64,000 nt of DNA from Phormidium willei BDU 130791. Its GTDB lineage: Bacteria; Cyanobacteriota; Cyanobacteriia; Cyanobacteriales; Geitlerinemataceae. The stretch spans positions 62,001-126,000 of the forward strand of contig LSZA01000001.1 of NCBI GenBank assembly GCA_001637315.1, in the 5' to 3' direction. Under the pieces are notes generated by a model. That model was not told the DNA's origin. It did no database searches and saw nothing but the letters and a program-made list of their open reading frames with translations. Below are positions 45,167 to 53,965 of the stretch, in pieces (the first letter of the stretch is position 1; the number at the start of each line of letters is the position of its first letter). Made by a program: the position numbers and the translations under genes.

Positions 45167-46228
45167 ATGTCTATTGTCTTAGTGACCGGCTCGGCTGGCT
45201 TAATTGGCTCGGAGTCAGTTCGTTTTTTTTGTGAGAAAGGCTTTACCGTGGTTGGTGTTGACAACAATATGCGGGAGTCGTTTTTTGGTGAGGGTGCTTC
45301 GACGGTGTGGAATCGCGATCGCCTGCAAGAGAAGTATGGCGACCAGTATCTGCATCACAATAGCGATATTCGCGATCGCCAAGCCATCAGCGACCTATTC
45401 GCCACCTATAACCAGGAGATTAGCCTGATTATCCATACGGCGGCCCAACCCTCCCATGACTGGGCCGCGCGAGATCCCTTTACGGATTTTACCGTCAACG
45501 CGAACGGAACCCTCAATTTGCTAGAACAGACGCGCCAACATTGTCCTGAGGCGGTGTTTATCTTCTGTTCAACGAATAAGGTCTATGGAGACACTCCCAA
45601 CCAACTTCCCCTGGTAGAATGCGATCGCCGTTGGGAGATTGAGGAAAGTCATCCCTTTTACCAGGGGATTGACGAAACGATGAGCATTGACCATTGTAAG
45701 CATTCTCTATTTGGTGCGTCCAAGGTGGCGGCGGATGTGTTGGTCCAGGAATATGGCCGCTACTTTGGTATGAAAACCGCCTGTTTCCGAGGTGGATGTC
45801 TCACAGGACCGAGTCATTCGGGAACAGAACTGCATGGGTTTCTCTCCTATTTGATGAAATGTACCATGACCGGAACTCCCTACAAAGTCTATGGCTATAA
45901 GGGAAAACAGGTGCGTGATAACATCCATAGCTATGATTTGGTGAATGCGTTTTATCACTTCTATCAACGGCCGAGAGTCGCTGAAACCTATAACATTGGC
46001 GGTGGACGGGAGAGTAACTGCTCGATGCTAGAGGCGATCGCACAATGTGAAGAGATTGCTGAAAAGACCCTGAACTGGGAGTATCGCGAGAGTCATCGCA
46101 GTGGCGATCATATCTGGTGGATTGGCAATCTGAGTCGCTTTCAGTCCCATTATCCTGAGTGGGAGTTAACCTACCGCGTCCCGGATATCCTGAAAGAGAT
46201 TTATAGCCAAAATGTTGATCGCTGGTAG
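45167..46228 (+). CDS. NAD-dependent sugar-nucleotide epimerase (CDP-paratose epimerase-like)
   Basis: This 353-aa SDR-family protein has the NAD motif [16 protein letters not shown] at the start, [17 protein letters not shown] in place of the active-site Ser/Thr region, and catalytic Tyr/Lys represented by [20 protein letters not shown]. The GASK form (Phe where Tyr is usual) is noteworthy. The C-terminal [20 protein letters not shown] and [17 protein letters not shown] are typical of CDP-tyvelose/paratose epimerase-like proteins. It opens the glycan cluster and is followed by a GtrA-GT2 gene after 54 bp. Confidence 0.8.
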   Translation: MSIVLVTGSAGLIGSESVRFFCEKGFTVVGVDNNMRESFFGEGASTVWNRDRLQEKYGDQYLHHNSDIRDRQAISDLFATYNQEISLIIHTAAQPSHDWAARDPFTDFTVNANGTLNLLEQTRQHCPEAVFIFCSTNKVYGDTPNQLPLVECDRRWEIEESHPFYQGIDETMSIDHCKHSLFGASKVAADVLVQEYGRYFGMKTACFRGGCLTGPSHSGTELHGFLSYLMKCTMTGTPYKVYGYKGKQVRDNIHSYDLVNAFYHFYQRPRVAETYNIGGGRESNCSMLEAIAQCEEIAEKTLNWEYRESHRSGDHIWWIGNLSRFQSHYPEWELTYRVPDILKEIYSQNVDRW

Positions 46229-46282
46229 CGATCGCCTTGGGATTGAGTTGTCACCACAGTAATCACATAAATTAGGGATGAG

Positions 46283-47602
46283 ATGAGGTTTTTTGAAAAA
46301 CTCTGGCAAAAACGCGCGATTCGCTTTCTCTTGGGCGGTGGTGTCGCAGCAGCTTTTAACTTGCTGTTGATGTTTTTGTTGATCGAGGTAGCTGGCTGGG
46401 ATACGACGGTTCTGCGGAACGTGGCCAACGTCATCTCCATTGAGTTGTCGTTGCTGTTTAGCTTCGTGATTTACCGGATTTGGGTTTGGCGTGGCGGAAC
46501 CTGGCGATGGCGAGAGGTGCTGTTGCGACAATTACCGCTGTATCATCTCTCGGCTGGGGGGTCGGTGGTGTTGCGGGTGTTTGCGATTTTCCCGTTTCTC
46601 GATTGGTTGGGGGTGAGTTATAGCGTTAATACCCTGATTGGGGTGTTGGTCAGTGCGATTATTAACTACATTGTTAGCGATCGCCTGGTGTTCCGCGATC
46701 GCGATCGTGATGATGGACAACTTTACCCCCCTGAAGGCTTAGAAGCGGCCTTTCCCGAAGTCAAAGAGACGCGGGAGGAGAGTGAGTCGGAGAATTATTC
46801 GCCAGTTTCTCTGTTTTCGATTGTGATTCCGGCCTATAACGAGGAGGGGTCGATCGCTGATACGGTAACCGCCATCGCCAACCTCCTGGATGAGAATGGG
46901 GTTCCCTACGAGATTTTAGTGGTCAACGACAATAGCCGCGATCGCACCGAAGCGGTGTTAGCCGATCTCAGCCAAGCTAATCCCGGAGTTCGCTATGTCA
47001 ACAATCACTATCCCAATGGCTTTGGCTTTGCACTGCGTTGTGGTTTAGATGAGTTTAAGGGAGATGCGGTGGCGATTGTCATGGCCGACGCGTCTGATGC
47101 TCCTGAAGATATCCTGCGCTACTATCAGTTACTGCAAGAAGGCTATGATTGTGTCTTTGGGTCTCGCTTTATTCGCGGCGGCCAGGTCATCGACTATCCC
47201 CGTCATAAACTCCTGGTGAACCGTCTGGCGAATCTGTTTATTCAAGTTCTGTTTGGCCTACGCTACAACGACACCACCAACGCTTTCAAAGCCTATCGTC
47301 GAGACGTCATTGAGGGAATCCGGCCAATTCTCTCCCATCATTTCAACCTCACCGTTGAACTTCCCCTCAAGTCGATTGTACGGGGGTACAGTTATGTCAC
47401 GACTCCCATTCGCTGGCAAAATCGTAAAGCTGGCGTCTCGAAGCTCAAAATTAAGGAAATGGGAAGTCGTTATTTGTTTATTGTCCTCTACGTTCTCCTC
47501 GAACGCTGGCTGTCTCGGGGGGATTATCGTCGTCCCTCGCCGCTGCGATCGCCGCGTGTCACTCCCACTGAAGCCGTATCGTCCTCGAAACAACGCCGCT
47601 AA
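46283..47602 (+). CDS. GtrA domain fused to a family 2 glycosyltransferase
   Basis: Residues about 10-140 form a four-span GtrA-like domain (FLLGGGVAAAFNLLLMFLLI, then NVANVISIELSLLFSFVIYR). From about 175 a GT2 domain follows: FSIVIPAYNEEGSIADTVTA, ILVVNDNSRDRTEAVL and the acidic MADASDAPED. RFIRGGQVIDYPRHKLLVNR and the ending TPIRWQNRKAGVSKLKIKEM are also present. Dolichol/undecaprenyl-phosphate sugar transferases have this GT2 form, and GtrA partners are thought to flip the lipid-linked sugar. Here GtrA is N-terminal, whereas separate genes or a C-terminal GtrA are more usual. Confidence 0.88.
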   Translation: MRFFEKLWQKRAIRFLLGGGVAAAFNLLLMFLLIEVAGWDTTVLRNVANVISIELSLLFSFVIYRIWVWRGGTWRWREVLLRQLPLYHLSAGGSVVLRVFAIFPFLDWLGVSYSVNTLIGVLVSAIINYIVSDRLVFRDRDRDDGQLYPPEGLEAAFPEVKETREESESENYSPVSLFSIVIPAYNEEGSIADTVTAIANLLDENGVPYEILVVNDNSRDRTEAVLADLSQANPGVRYVNNHYPNGFGFALRCGLDEFKGDAVAIVMADASDAPEDILRYYQLLQEGYDCVFGSRFIRGGQVIDYPRHKLLVNRLANLFIQVLFGLRYNDTTNAFKAYRRDVIEGIRPILSHHFNLTVELPLKSIVRGYSYVTTPIRWQNRKAGVSKLKIKEMGSRYLFIVLYVLLERWLSRGDYRRPSPLRSPRVTPTEAVSSSKQRR

Positions 47603-47635
47603 ACCGGTATCAATTCCCCATCTATCCCCCATCTT

Positions 47636-48703
47636 ATGACAGAGCGCGTTTTAATTACCGGCGGTGCCGGATTTGTGGGTAGTTCCCTGGCCTTAGGCTT
47701 GGCCAAACGCTATCCCCATTGGCAGATTACCGCCTTAGATAACCTGAAGCGGCGAGGATCGGAACTCAATCTTCCTCGTCTCAAGGCGGCGGGGATTGAG
47801 TTTGTTCATGGTGATATCCGCAACCCTGAAGATCTCGATCCGCAGCGACTCACCCCGGACTTAATTTTAGAATGTTCCGCTGAACCCTCGGTGTTGGCGG
47901 GATATGGTTCGCCGGGATATCTCTTGCAAACGAATTTAGTGGGAACCGTCAATTGTCTGGAGTTGGCCCGCCAGACTCAGGCGGATTTTGTCTTTCTCTC
48001 CACCAGTCGCGTCTATCCCATTTCCTATCTGAGTCAACTCAACTATGAGGAAACGGAGACTCGCTTTGCGTTGCAGGAGGATCAGCCGTTTGCGGGTGTG
48101 TCTCGCTATGGGATTGCGGAGGATTTTCCTCTCGATCGCGCGCGATCGCTCTATGGAACCACGAAACTGGCCTCGGAACTACTCATTGCTGAATATGCAG
48201 ATGCTTATAATCTGCGAACTCTCGTCAATCGCTGCGGGGTGTTGACAGGACCGTGGCAAATGGGGAAAGTGGATCAAGGGGTGTTCGCCTTATGGGTGGC
48301 CCGCCATTATTTCCAGAAACCCCTAAAATATATCGGCTATGGGGGAAGCGGGAAGCAGGTTCGGGATTTCCTGCATGTGGAGGATTTGCTGGATTTACTG
48401 GATTTACAGCTTCAGAATCTCGATCGACTTCAGGGGGAAACCTTTAATGTCGGTGGTGGTGTGGAGAATCAGGTGTCGCTGTTGGAGACGACGCAGATTT
48501 GTCAGGAGATTACGGGGACGGCGATCGCCATCACCCCAGTTCCAGAAACGCGTCCCGGAGATATCCCCATTTTTATCACAGACTCGCGCAAAGTGATGTC
48601 TCAACTCAACTGGCGTCCTAAACGGGATATCCAGCAGACTTTGCAAGATATTTATGATTGGATTGTCCGCGAAGAATCACAAGTGACGGGTATTTTTATC
48701 TAA
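47636..48703 (+). CDS. NAD-dependent epimerase/dehydratase
   Basis: The 355-aa SDR-family protein has GGAGFVGSSLALGLAKRYPH, STSRVYPISYLSQLNYEETE and the active-site stretch SLYGTTKLASELLIAEYADA with Tyr and Lys in place. QVRDFLHVEDLLDLLDLQLQ and FNVGGGVENQVSLLETTQ are close to the neighbouring epimerase, so the two are paralogues that may act in sequence on one sugar nucleotide. It lies 33 bp after the GtrA-GT2 gene. Confidence 0.85.
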   Translation: MTERVLITGGAGFVGSSLALGLAKRYPHWQITALDNLKRRGSELNLPRLKAAGIEFVHGDIRNPEDLDPQRLTPDLILECSAEPSVLAGYGSPGYLLQTNLVGTVNCLELARQTQADFVFLSTSRVYPISYLSQLNYEETETRFALQEDQPFAGVSRYGIAEDFPLDRARSLYGTTKLASELLIAEYADAYNLRTLVNRCGVLTGPWQMGKVDQGVFALWVARHYFQKPLKYIGYGGSGKQVRDFLHVEDLLDLLDLQLQNLDRLQGETFNVGGGVENQVSLLETTQICQEITGTAIAITPVPETRPGDIPIFITDSRKVMSQLNWRPKRDIQQTLQDIYDWIVREESQVTGIFI

Positions 48704-48760
48704 GTTTGTGGGACGATACTCAGCAAGAACCTCCATAAACCTTAGGAGAGAGACCCAAAG

Positions 48761-49426
48761 ATGCTAGGACAAGAGCTACAACAGGAATATCAGAGGCGAT
48801 TTGTCAACATTGCTCAATACCGTCGTCGTGTCTGGCGTGTCTTGGTCAAATCGTACTTTCAAGGGAAAGTTGGCACAAATCGAGATATTCTGGATCTCGG
48901 CTGTGGTTGGGGTGAATTTATTAATCAGATTGAGGCTAACCGCAAGTATGCCATGGATCTCAACCCCGACGCAGCAGAATATCTTGATCAAGATACTCAG
49001 TTTTTACATCAAGACTGTTCCCAAGCCTGGCCCCTCCCCGATGACGCCTTAGATCTGGTGTTTACGAGTAATTTCTTGGAACATCTGTTGTCGAAAGAGA
49101 GTTTGAGTGACACCCTGTCTGAAGCCTATCGCTGCGTCAAGCCGGGAGGACAAATCATCTGTTTAGGACCCAACTTAAGATATACCGGAGGAGCCTACTG
49201 GGATTTCTTTGATCATCATTTACCGTTAACTGATGCGTCAATGTCGGAGATTCTTGAACTGAAGGGGTTTAAGGTGACAAGCTGTATTCCTCGATTTCTT
49301 CCCTACACGATGGCGAATGGACGCCAACCCCCGCTCTGGACGGTTTCTGTTTATTTGTCACTTCCATTTATTTGGCAATTTTTGGGCAAACAATTTTTAG
49401 TGATTGCCTCAAAACCACGGAACTAA
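48761..49426 (+). CDS. Class I SAM-dependent methyltransferase
   Basis: The 221-aa protein has the SAM-binding motif ILDLGCGWGEFINQIEANRK and motif II-like MDLNPDAAEYLDQ. Then come LVFTSNFLEHLLSKESLSDT and the post-motif CVKPGGQIICLGPNLRYTGG. Its place in the glycan block suggests methylation of a sugar or lipid carrier, but this is inference. AGGAGAGAG before the ATG is a strong ribosome binding site. Confidence 0.85.
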   Translation: MLGQELQQEYQRRFVNIAQYRRRVWRVLVKSYFQGKVGTNRDILDLGCGWGEFINQIEANRKYAMDLNPDAAEYLDQDTQFLHQDCSQAWPLPDDALDLVFTSNFLEHLLSKESLSDTLSEAYRCVKPGGQIICLGPNLRYTGGAYWDFFDHHLPLTDASMSEILELKGFKVTSCIPRFLPYTMANGRQPPLWTVSVYLSLPFIWQFLGKQFLVIASKPRN

Positions 49427-49476
49427 CATCTTTTAAAATACAAGCTATGTTCTCATTTTTGTGAGTTTTTGATGTG

Positions 49477-51183
49477 ATGAACCCGAAGCCATTTAACCCT
49501 TTACGTGGGGTGACACTCCTTTATATCTTGCCCGTTTTGGCAACCCTAGCCTTTGTTCATCGCTTCGGGGTTGATGTTCCTTTGATGGACTCATTTAGTT
49601 TGGTGGGATTATTTCATAAAATCCACCTAGAAACGGTGAGTTTTTCAGATTTTTGGGTTCCTCACAATGAGCATCGAATGCTTATCCCTCGCGTTTTTAT
49701 TGCAGCTTTTGCCTTTGCAACAAATTGGGATATTAAACTACAATTATACTTAAATGTTCTTGTGGCTGTTTTAGCTGCGATATCGTTGTCTTGGATTTCT
49801 CGACAGCAAAGCCTCAACAATCCTCAAACCCATAACTGGCGAAGTTTTGCAGATATTGTTACGGTTGTTCTGTTATTTTCTTTAGTGCAGTATGAGAACT
49901 GGATCTGGGAATTTCAACTTGCCTGGTTTTGGAAAACTCTCTGTTTAGTTCTGATTGTCGCTCTTTTACAATATCCTCAACCCCAGCGCTGGCTTGATAA
50001 GGAATTTATTTTAGCCGCCATTTTGGGTGTATTCATGAGTTTCTCAGGTGCTCATGGCTTACTCATTTGGATTGCCGTATTTCCATTGATTTGGGTTCGT
50101 AGTGAGACTTCTGAGCATCCTCGATTGCAACGCGTCATCTGGCTGATTCTATTTGTTGGTTCTGTTTTGTTATATATTAGCGGTTCTGATCAGGCTGATA
50201 CCGGTCTTGACCGCACCTATCTTTTAAAACATCCGCTTGAAGCAATTCCATTCTTTCTAACTATCTTGGGGCGAATTTTTTCTGCCAATCCGAATAGTGC
50301 CAGTTGGGCGGGACTGGTTATGTTGTTGGGGTGTGGCTTGAGTGTTTGGTGTTTCTGGACTCAGAAACAGTATCGGCTAGAAATTGCAGCCTGGCTTTCT
50401 CTGTTGCTGTTTCCCCTAGGTTTTGCGGCAATGACAACCGTAGGACGTGCTGTGTTAGGCATTGGAGGTGCGTTGGCATCTCGCTATACAACGGTCACTA
50501 TTTTGATGCTAATTGGCTTGATTCATATTGCTCGTATTTGTTGCCAAAGGCAGCCTTGGCGGCTTCTCTATGGGGCGATCGCAGTTGTGTTTGCTGTTTT
50601 TTCTATTTCTCGGTCATTTGATGCTTTAGAGGCGGGAAATGTATTGCATAAAGAACGGGTTTTAGGGAAACAGTGCTTTAGCTTGGTTGAGTATATGGAA
50701 CCATCATCAACAAGCTGCCTTCTCATGCTTTTTCCTGATGTTGAGCCGCTGATCTGGCTCTGGTATCCGCAATTAGACCAATTAGGTTTTTTTGAATTCG
50801 TGGACCAGGCTGAGTTCTTGGATATCCCAGCGGAGTCCTATGGACTGATTGACACCCCTCAAGCCGATGAGGCCATCTCTGTGACGGCTGAGCAAACCTT
50901 CGTGGTCGCCGGGTGGGCCATTTTTCCCGGTCGTCCTGAGACGCCGGAAATGGTCTTCTTGTCTCGGAACGATCGCCCGGCTTTTTTTGCTGCTACCTTA
51001 GTCGATCAGGAAAGCCCTGATTTAGTTGAGGCGTTTAATGTCCCTGAGTATGATCGAGCTCGTTGGCAAATTCAGCTCCCAGGGACGGTGTTCTCTGAAG
51101 GGGCGACGACCGTTCGAGCTTGGATTTATGATGGCGATCGCAGTTTTATCCCCTTGAGCACTTCAATCACCGTCAATCGTTGA
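49477..51183 (+). CDS. Multi-span membrane protein with C-terminal soluble domain, GT-C-like
   Basis: The 568-aa protein has about ten hydrophobic segments, beginning LLYILPVLATLAFVHRFGVD. Next are a loop with PLMDSFSLVGLFHKIHLETV and NEHRMLIPRVFIAAFAFATN. A beta-rich C-terminal domain of about 120 residues ends the protein (from TPQADEAISVTAEQTFVVAG). The acidic loop after span 1 recalls GT-C transferases. The protein is organised like the membrane protein at 42174. It is the last gene of the glycan block. An ATG preceded by GTG in frame makes the exact start uncertain by one codon. Confidence 0.55.
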   Translation: MNPKPFNPLRGVTLLYILPVLATLAFVHRFGVDVPLMDSFSLVGLFHKIHLETVSFSDFWVPHNEHRMLIPRVFIAAFAFATNWDIKLQLYLNVLVAVLAAISLSWISRQQSLNNPQTHNWRSFADIVTVVLLFSLVQYENWIWEFQLAWFWKTLCLVLIVALLQYPQPQRWLDKEFILAAILGVFMSFSGAHGLLIWIAVFPLIWVRSETSEHPRLQRVIWLILFVGSVLLYISGSDQADTGLDRTYLLKHPLEAIPFFLTILGRIFSANPNSASWAGLVMLLGCGLSVWCFWTQKQYRLEIAAWLSLLLFPLGFAAMTTVGRAVLGIGGALASRYTTVTILMLIGLIHIARICCQRQPWRLLYGAIAVVFAVFSISRSFDALEAGNVLHKERVLGKQCFSLVEYMEPSSTSCLLMLFPDVEPLIWLWYPQLDQLGFFEFVDQAEFLDIPAESYGLIDTPQADEAISVTAEQTFVVAGWAIFPGRPETPEMVFLSRNDRPAFFAATLVDQESPDLVEAFNVPEYDRARWQIQLPGTVFSEGATTVRAWIYDGDRSFIPLSTSITVNR

Positions 51184-51502
51184 GTGTCCCCGGCCAGGGG
51201 CCGTCGCTGGGATGACTCGGAGCCGACCCCCCCTAGGACATAGCTGAGAAAATTTTGCAATTACTTGGGCGATCGCCTTGACGGAAATGGGAATTTGGGA
51301 CAAACTTAGTAAAAGTAAACGTGCGTAGCTCAACAATTGTTAAGTTACGCAAAGCCTTGGATCGTAACAAAGCAATTTATTAAGATTTTATTCGAGAGCG
51401 ACTGAGTTCAGAGGCTCCCGCTAGTGTTACATCGCTGTTGGGAGAGGTTCTGGCTATCGACCTCAAGGCATCTATCGTCCCCCTCGTGGTTCCCCGGAGC
51501 TT
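51184..51502 (+). other. Leader/promoter region of the DUF2997-ycf35-ferredoxin genes
   Basis: This 319-bp region holds a near-perfect palindrome (51323-51350) and no gene. A possible transcript start lies downstream of the palindrome, giving a leader of over 100 nt. Confidence 0.4.
51323..51350. promoter_or_regulatory. 28-bp palindrome upstream of the ycf35 cluster
   Basis: GCGTAGCTCAACAA faces TTGTTAAGTTACGC; 12 of 14 positions pair. No T run follows, and it is over 120 bp from any stop codon, so an operator is more likely than a terminator. Confidence 0.5.
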
Positions 51503-51715
51503 ATGGAAACACTCGAATTCACGATTTACCCCGATGGCAGAGTGGTCGAACAGGTGACCGGTATTTCCGGAGCCTCCTGTGCTGAGGTCACGGCTGCGAT
51601 CGAGGAAAAGCTCGGAATTGTTCTCAATCAAGAGAAAACCTCTGAGTTTTACCAACAAACCCAAGAAAACTCGGCAACAACAGCGGCTCAGGCTCAATCC
51701 TACAGCCAATGGTAA
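51503..51715 (+). CDS. DUF2997 domain protein
   Basis: The 70-aa protein begins METLEFTIYPDGRVVEQVTG and has the conserved C-AEVTAAIEEKLGIV block, then a Gln/Thr/Ala-rich tail ending SYSQW. DUF2997 proteins are short and of unknown function. In cyanobacteria they commonly sit beside DUF1257 (Ycf35) and a ferredoxin, as here. It is 63 bp ahead of ycf35. Confidence 0.8.
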   Translation: METLEFTIYPDGRVVEQVTGISGASCAEVTAAIEEKLGIVLNQEKTSEFYQQTQENSATTAAQAQSYSQW

Positions 51716-51778
51716 CTGTTTGCCCGTTCATTTGTCTCATCTGTTGTCCCTAACATTTAGCAAATCCCTCGCCAAGCT

Positions 51779-52162
51779 ATGTCTCACTTTAGCCATATCA
51801 AAACCCAAATCCGTGACCTCGATGCCTTACAACAGGCGCTGACGGAACTGAAACTCGACTGGAAAGCGGGTCCCAAGGATGTTCGCGGCTATCGCGGCCA
51901 GGTTCATTCGGCGGCGATCGTTGTCGAACAGGACAATGGCTACGATATCGGATTTAGCTGGAACGGACAGGCCTACGACCTGGTGGCTGACCTACAATTC
52001 TGGAATCAGCCGATTCCCGTTGAACGCTTTTTAAGCAAAATCACCCAACAATATGCCTTCTCGACGGTGATGCAGGAAACCGCTAAACAAGGATTCCAAG
52101 TCTCAGAACAACAAACCCAAACAGACGGTTCCATCCGTCTGGTGTTGCAACGCTGGAGTTAA
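51779..52162 (+). CDS. ycf35: Ycf35 (DUF1257) protein
   Basis: The 127 aa begin MSHFSHIKTQIRDLDALQQA and contain the conserved GQVHSAAIVVEQDNGYDIGF and AYDLVADLQFW blocks of Ycf35, which is also encoded in red-lineage plastids. The function is unknown. The next gene, a ferredoxin, starts two bases after its stop codon, so the two are coupled and may act together. Confidence 0.88.
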   Translation: MSHFSHIKTQIRDLDALQQALTELKLDWKAGPKDVRGYRGQVHSAAIVVEQDNGYDIGFSWNGQAYDLVADLQFWNQPIPVERFLSKITQQYAFSTVMQETAKQGFQVSEQQTQTDGSIRLVLQRWS

Positions 52163-52164
52163 CC

Positions 52165-52608
52165 ATGACCGATGCCCCAAATCCACAACAACAGGTCTCT
52201 AAAGACCGTTCAGGCTGGGAACCCGAACTCGGCGGCTCTCTACGGGAGCATCCTGAACGGTCTGGGTTCGAGCCGGAATTAGGGGGGGCGTTGCGTGAAA
52301 AGGGCGTGTATGTTGATGAGGTCACCTGTATTGGCTGTAAACATTGCGCCCATGTGGCCCGTAATACCTTTTATATTGAACCGGATTACGGGCGAGCGCG
52401 GGTCATCAACCAAGATGGTGAGCCAGAAGAGGTGATCCAAGAGGCCATTGATACTTGTCCAGTGAACTGTATCCACTGGGTTGAGTATGAGGAACTCAAA
52501 GAACTTGAGGCTGAACGTCAGCATCAAGTGATTCCGGTGGCTGGATTCCCAGTTACGCGCGGTACGATTGTTTCGGCTCAACGCCGCCAACGTCAAAAAA
52601 ACTCATAA
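52165..52608 (+). CDS. 4Fe-4S ferredoxin with duplicated N-terminal peptide
   Basis: The 147-aa protein has one cluster motif, CIGCKHC at about residues 53-59, plus CPVNC further on, which together supply the ligands of a single 4Fe-4S cluster. RARVINQDGEPEEVIQEAID lies between. The N-terminus carries a 15-residue motif twice, SGWEPELGGSLRE and SGFEPELGGALRE, which resembles peptides seen near other cyanobacterial Fe-S or photosystem proteins. The C-terminus is basic (QRRQRQKNS). It probably passes electrons in a process shared with Ycf35. Confidence 0.88.
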   Translation: MTDAPNPQQQVSKDRSGWEPELGGSLREHPERSGFEPELGGALREKGVYVDEVTCIGCKHCAHVARNTFYIEPDYGRARVINQDGEPEEVIQEAIDTCPVNCIHWVEYEELKELEAERQHQVIPVAGFPVTRGTIVSAQRRQRQKNS

Positions 52609-52749
52609 TCGAGTTATTGTGAGACGGAACATTCGCATCAGGAGTCTTGACTCTTGGTCGAATGTTCCGTTTTTGGCTGGCTGTGATGGGAATGGGGTTA
52701 TGGCATTCGTGTTGCTAAACTACGCATTAGTCCCCTCACCACTCCCACC

Positions 52750-53337
52750 ATGCTCGCCAACGATCCCCTCTACATCACCCCAGAAGACTACCTCGCCGCC
52801 GAGGAAATTAGCCCCATCGGCCACGAATACCGCGACGGTGAAGTCTTCGCGATGACAGGCGGGACACAGGCACATCACACGATTGTTGGCAACTTATTAT
52901 TCGCGCTCAAAACTCACCTCCGGAGTTCTGGCTGTCGCATTTTCGCCGAAGGGATGAAAACCCGCGTCGAAGCTAGCAACGCTTTCTACTATCCCGATGT
53001 TGTCGTCACCTGCGATGATCGCGATCGCCAGCCCCAAAGCCAATACATCGAATATCCCCGCCTGATTATCGAAGTTCTCTCTCCCTCGACGGCTTGTTTT
53101 GATCGCACGGAAAAATTCGCCGACTACCGCACTATTCCTAGTCTCGAAGAATACGTCCTCGTTTCGAGCGATCGCCAGCAGGTTGAGGTTTTCCAAAAGG
53201 GCGATCGGGGTAATTGGGCGATCGTACCCACTCGCAACCCGATCCAACTCGCGAGTGTTAATTGTGCGATCGCGATCGCCGACATCTATGAAGATACCGA
53301 TATTCCCGCTACATTATTGTCTGAGAATAATATCTGA
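52750..53337 (+). CDS. Uma2-family (DUF820) nuclease-like protein
   Basis: The 195-aa protein has the family's YITPEDYLAAEEISPIGHEY start and YRDGEVFAMTGGTQAHHTIV. The PD-(D/E)XK core follows with NAFYYPDVVVTCDDRDRQ (catalytic Asp) and RLIIEVLSPSTACFDRTEKF (Glu and following residues). These genes are highly amplified in cyanobacteria and are proposed restriction-like endonucleases; activity is not shown. Its last codons coincide with a 33-bp interspersed repeat (copy at 58808). Confidence 0.9.
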   Translation: MLANDPLYITPEDYLAAEEISPIGHEYRDGEVFAMTGGTQAHHTIVGNLLFALKTHLRSSGCRIFAEGMKTRVEASNAFYYPDVVVTCDDRDRQPQSQYIEYPRLIIEVLSPSTACFDRTEKFADYRTIPSLEEYVLVSSDRQQVEVFQKGDRGNWAIVPTRNPIQLASVNCAIAIADIYEDTDIPATLLSENNI

Positions 53338-53348
53338 GAACGATTGAT
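53316..53348. repeat. 33-bp interspersed repeat, copy 1
   Basis: The unit starts ATTGTCTGAGAATAATATCT and ends GAACGATTGAT. Copy 2 at 58808-58840 differs at one base. It spans the last codons and stop of the Uma2 gene. Confidence 0.85.
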
Positions 53349-53361
53349 GGGGCGATCTGAG

Positions 53362-53793
53362 ATGGTGCGCGTCTTTGTCTACGGAACCTTGCAACCGGGG
53401 GAACGTTTTCACCTTCCCTATTGCGGCGATCGCGTGCGGGTAGAAGGCGAGGCGTTGGCTTCCGGCCGCTTGTACCACCTTCCGGGGTTGAACTATCCCG
53501 CCATGACTCGCGAACTCGGTTGGGTGCAGGGGGTGGTGTTGTCGTTCGACGATCCCCAGGCGATTTTGAAGTTGGATACCTTGGAGGGGTTTGTGGGCGA
53601 TCGCGATCCGGCCTCGAACGAGTACAACCGTTATGAGGTGGAGGTGTTTGACGTAGAGGACAAGTCGCGATCGCGCGGTGTGGCTTGGGCGTACTACATG
53701 AGCGGCGAGAAAGTGCGTGAGTATGGCGGAATTTGGTTGCCTGGGGGCGTTTGGCGGCAAGCTCAGTTACCGGAGTTGGGGCTTGAGGGGTGA
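53362..53793 (+). CDS. Gamma-glutamylcyclotransferase (AIG2-like) family protein
   Basis: The 143-aa protein begins VRVFVYGTLQPGERFHLPYC, with the YGTL motif that binds the substrate. The usual catalytic glutamate lies in LDTLEGFVGD, and VAWAYYM follows near the end. Family members release 5-oxoproline from gamma-glutamyl peptides or act on related substrates. The ATG at MVRVFVYG is chosen; an ATG five codons earlier overlaps the repeat. It is 24 bp after the Uma2 gene. Confidence 0.85.
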   Translation: MVRVFVYGTLQPGERFHLPYCGDRVRVEGEALASGRLYHLPGLNYPAMTRELGWVQGVVLSFDDPQAILKLDTLEGFVGDRDPASNEYNRYEVEVFDVEDKSRSRGVAWAYYMSGEKVREYGGIWLPGGVWRQAQLPELGLEG

Positions 53794-53799
53794 TGGAAG

Positions 53800-53965
53800 T
53801 TTTGAGGTATTACTTCGATCTCGATTTGTCCGAAGGTATTGGGAATCATGTTTCCCTCAACAATTTCACCGAACAGGCACAGGTGTTGTGCCGTGCAGAT
53901 AGTGATGAAGTACCACCCGGATTGGCTGTAGTCGTCATGTTTCAGACAGATGGAACGGTGCGATC
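53800..53965 (-). pseudogene. Remnant of a REP-associated (Y1-type) transposase
   Basis: The minus-strand frame reads SICLKHDDYSQSGWYFITIC, then TAQHLCLFGEIVEGNMIPNT and FGQIEIEV, the conserved start of REP-associated tyrosine transposases. The catalytic HUH motif and tyrosine are not encoded, so only the N-terminal part remains. A divergent plus-strand frame over it is not credible. Confidence 0.75.
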
